Below, in pieces: positions 63,022 to 64,000 of a DNA stretch of 64,000 nt. The notes beneath the pieces are model-generated. The model had not been told where the DNA came from and ran no database searches. It saw only the letters and a program-made list of their open reading frames with translations. The stretch lies in assembly GCF_000004075.3 (NCBI RefSeq), contig NC_026655.2:24785489-24849488 (forward strand). The letters run 5' to 3'. Made by a program: the position numbers and the translations under genes. Positions within the stretch are counted from its first letter, which is position 1, and every line of letters starts with the position of its first letter. The stretch comes from Cucumis sativus (Eukaryota > Streptophyta > Magnoliopsida > Cucurbitales > Cucurbitaceae).

Positions 63022-64000
63022 GTAATTTCACTTTTAATCTGTTTTGTTGAATTATCACTTGACTTCTTGTGTAGTAAACTCATTGAACGTTTTGAACAAT
63101 GTATTTAATTAATCTTAATCTTAAAAACAAATCAACAATTTTGTTTTCGTGATTGCAATTTTGTGGGGGAAGAGTTGAGTTTTTTGGTAAATGTAAAATA
63201 GTATAAAAAATGAAAAGAACGAATTACTGTATTCGGTAGTGTTTATTGTTGAGGTTGAGTTATTGAGACAAACTTAAGAAGTTGGTGAGCCAAACAGTTT
63301 CTGAACTTATCAATATCCTACTTATTTTTGTGCATATTCATCGAAAAATATAAAAGTGTGTTATAAGTTTGTTGATCATACGAAAAACCATTAAATGTAA
63401 GAGAATTTCTATAGATACTTCAAATCGATGGTTATTCTGAAGTAATAACGTTGTGGTAGTTAAAACATTTTTTCAAAATATACGCATTGATGTACACTCC
63501 CTTATGAATGCTTTTGAATCTTTCCATTTAAACTTTTGGTAAACATTAGCTGATATTGACATCCAACACAACTAGTAGTTGGAGCTTTTTTTAATAATGC
63601 TATTTTAAAAAATGGAGTAGGAAGAAAAATAGTGACAAAAATAGGGTGTCTACCAAAGTCGTGGACCTCGACGAGTTGTCATTCACACTTTTTTTTATTA
63701 TTTTTGTTTCTTTATTTTTATATATATAGTGAATGGATGACAACTCATGGAAGTTGTGGACGGAATCCACGACATCAAAACCTGTCTACGACTTTGCCTA
63801 GTTGTAGACTCCGTCTACAATTTCACTGTCCTATTTTTGTCGATAATTTTCAATCTTATTCCATTTTTAAAAAGATAAAGTTATAGTACTCCTGCCCAGT
63901 GGAAATTTCATTTATTGGAAAATGACATCATCTTTTTCCTGAAATTATAATCAAATGGACCAATTCCAAGAAACAGTTTACTTCACTCTGCAACATTTAA
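63022..64000. other. Downstream flank of BUD32, with a fold-back element
   Basis: This holds the BUD32 3' UTR, then AT-rich spacer and the inverted-repeat element at 63632-63842. No further gene is seen before the window ends. Confidence 0.6.
63632..63842. mobile_element. MITE-like fold-back element
   Basis: The left end GTGACAAAAATAGG is mirrored by the right end CCTATTTTTGTCG. Inner blocks also face each other: GAGTTGTCATTCAC on the left against GTGAATGGATGACAACTC on the right, with TCGTGGAC-type motifs on both sides. The middle is a T-rich and TA-rich loop. The whole 211-bp element could fold into a long hairpin. An 84-codon plus-strand frame overlapping it is not a gene. The superfamily is uncertain because no target duplication is obvious. 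Confidence 0.65.

Noticed and set aside
63632-63886. Plus-strand 84-codon frame
   Set aside because: It is explained by the fold-back element; composition is mirrored repeat and T-rich loop.

Overview
The window is nuclear genomic DNA from a flowering plant, most likely a dicot. The genes are split by many short GT-AG introns. They include plant-specific families: a GID1 gibberellin receptor, an F-box/FBA protein and a DUF3444 J-domain protein. Spacers are very AT-rich and hold simple repeats, fold-back elements and solo-LTR-like pieces. The general feel of genes and repeats would fit a cucurbit, but that is only an impression from reading. I see nothing bacterial, viral or organellar.

Layout from left to right. 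A TFIIIB subunit gene (BRF1-like) on the minus strand, with its 3' end off the left edge, fills 1-5395 and has a 5' leader to about 6000. A 12-kb minus-strand gene for a two-domain nucleoside hydrolase of the NSH3 type runs 20413-8206. Its exon 1 region was tandemly duplicated and the inner copy is dead. A tRNA-Gly(GCC) lies at 22689-22759. A GID1 receptor gene (minus, 29312-27719) follows, then a gene-poor stretch to 36.8 kb. Next come an H2A.X histone gene (minus) with an E2F-like site in its promoter, a single-exon F-box gene (plus, 39281-40432), and a head-to-head pair of related AAA-less M41 (FtsH-like) peptidase genes (minus 44864-41649 and plus 45089-47629) with only 224 bp between their start codons. 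A degenerate tRNA-Pro copy and a complete small CACTA-type element with target-site duplication lie at 48.3-49.1 kb. A long J-domain/DUF3444 gene (minus, 52625-50082) has a leader intron reaching 55.0 kb. After another AT-rich gap comes a BUD32/PRPK kinase gene of the KEOPS/EKC complex (plus, 60837-63021).

The genes are mostly independent housekeeping and signalling loci: Pol III transcription, nucleoside salvage, gibberellin perception, DNA-damage chromatin, ubiquitination, proteostasis and tRNA t6A modification. No operon-like or cluster logic joins them. The two structures that most deserve a second look are the divergent M41-like pair sharing one compact promoter, where one copy has a membrane exon and the other a soluble replacement, and the NSH3 first-exon duplication. 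Exon joins were read by eye from GT/AG sites and reading phase; every internal join listed keeps the frame.
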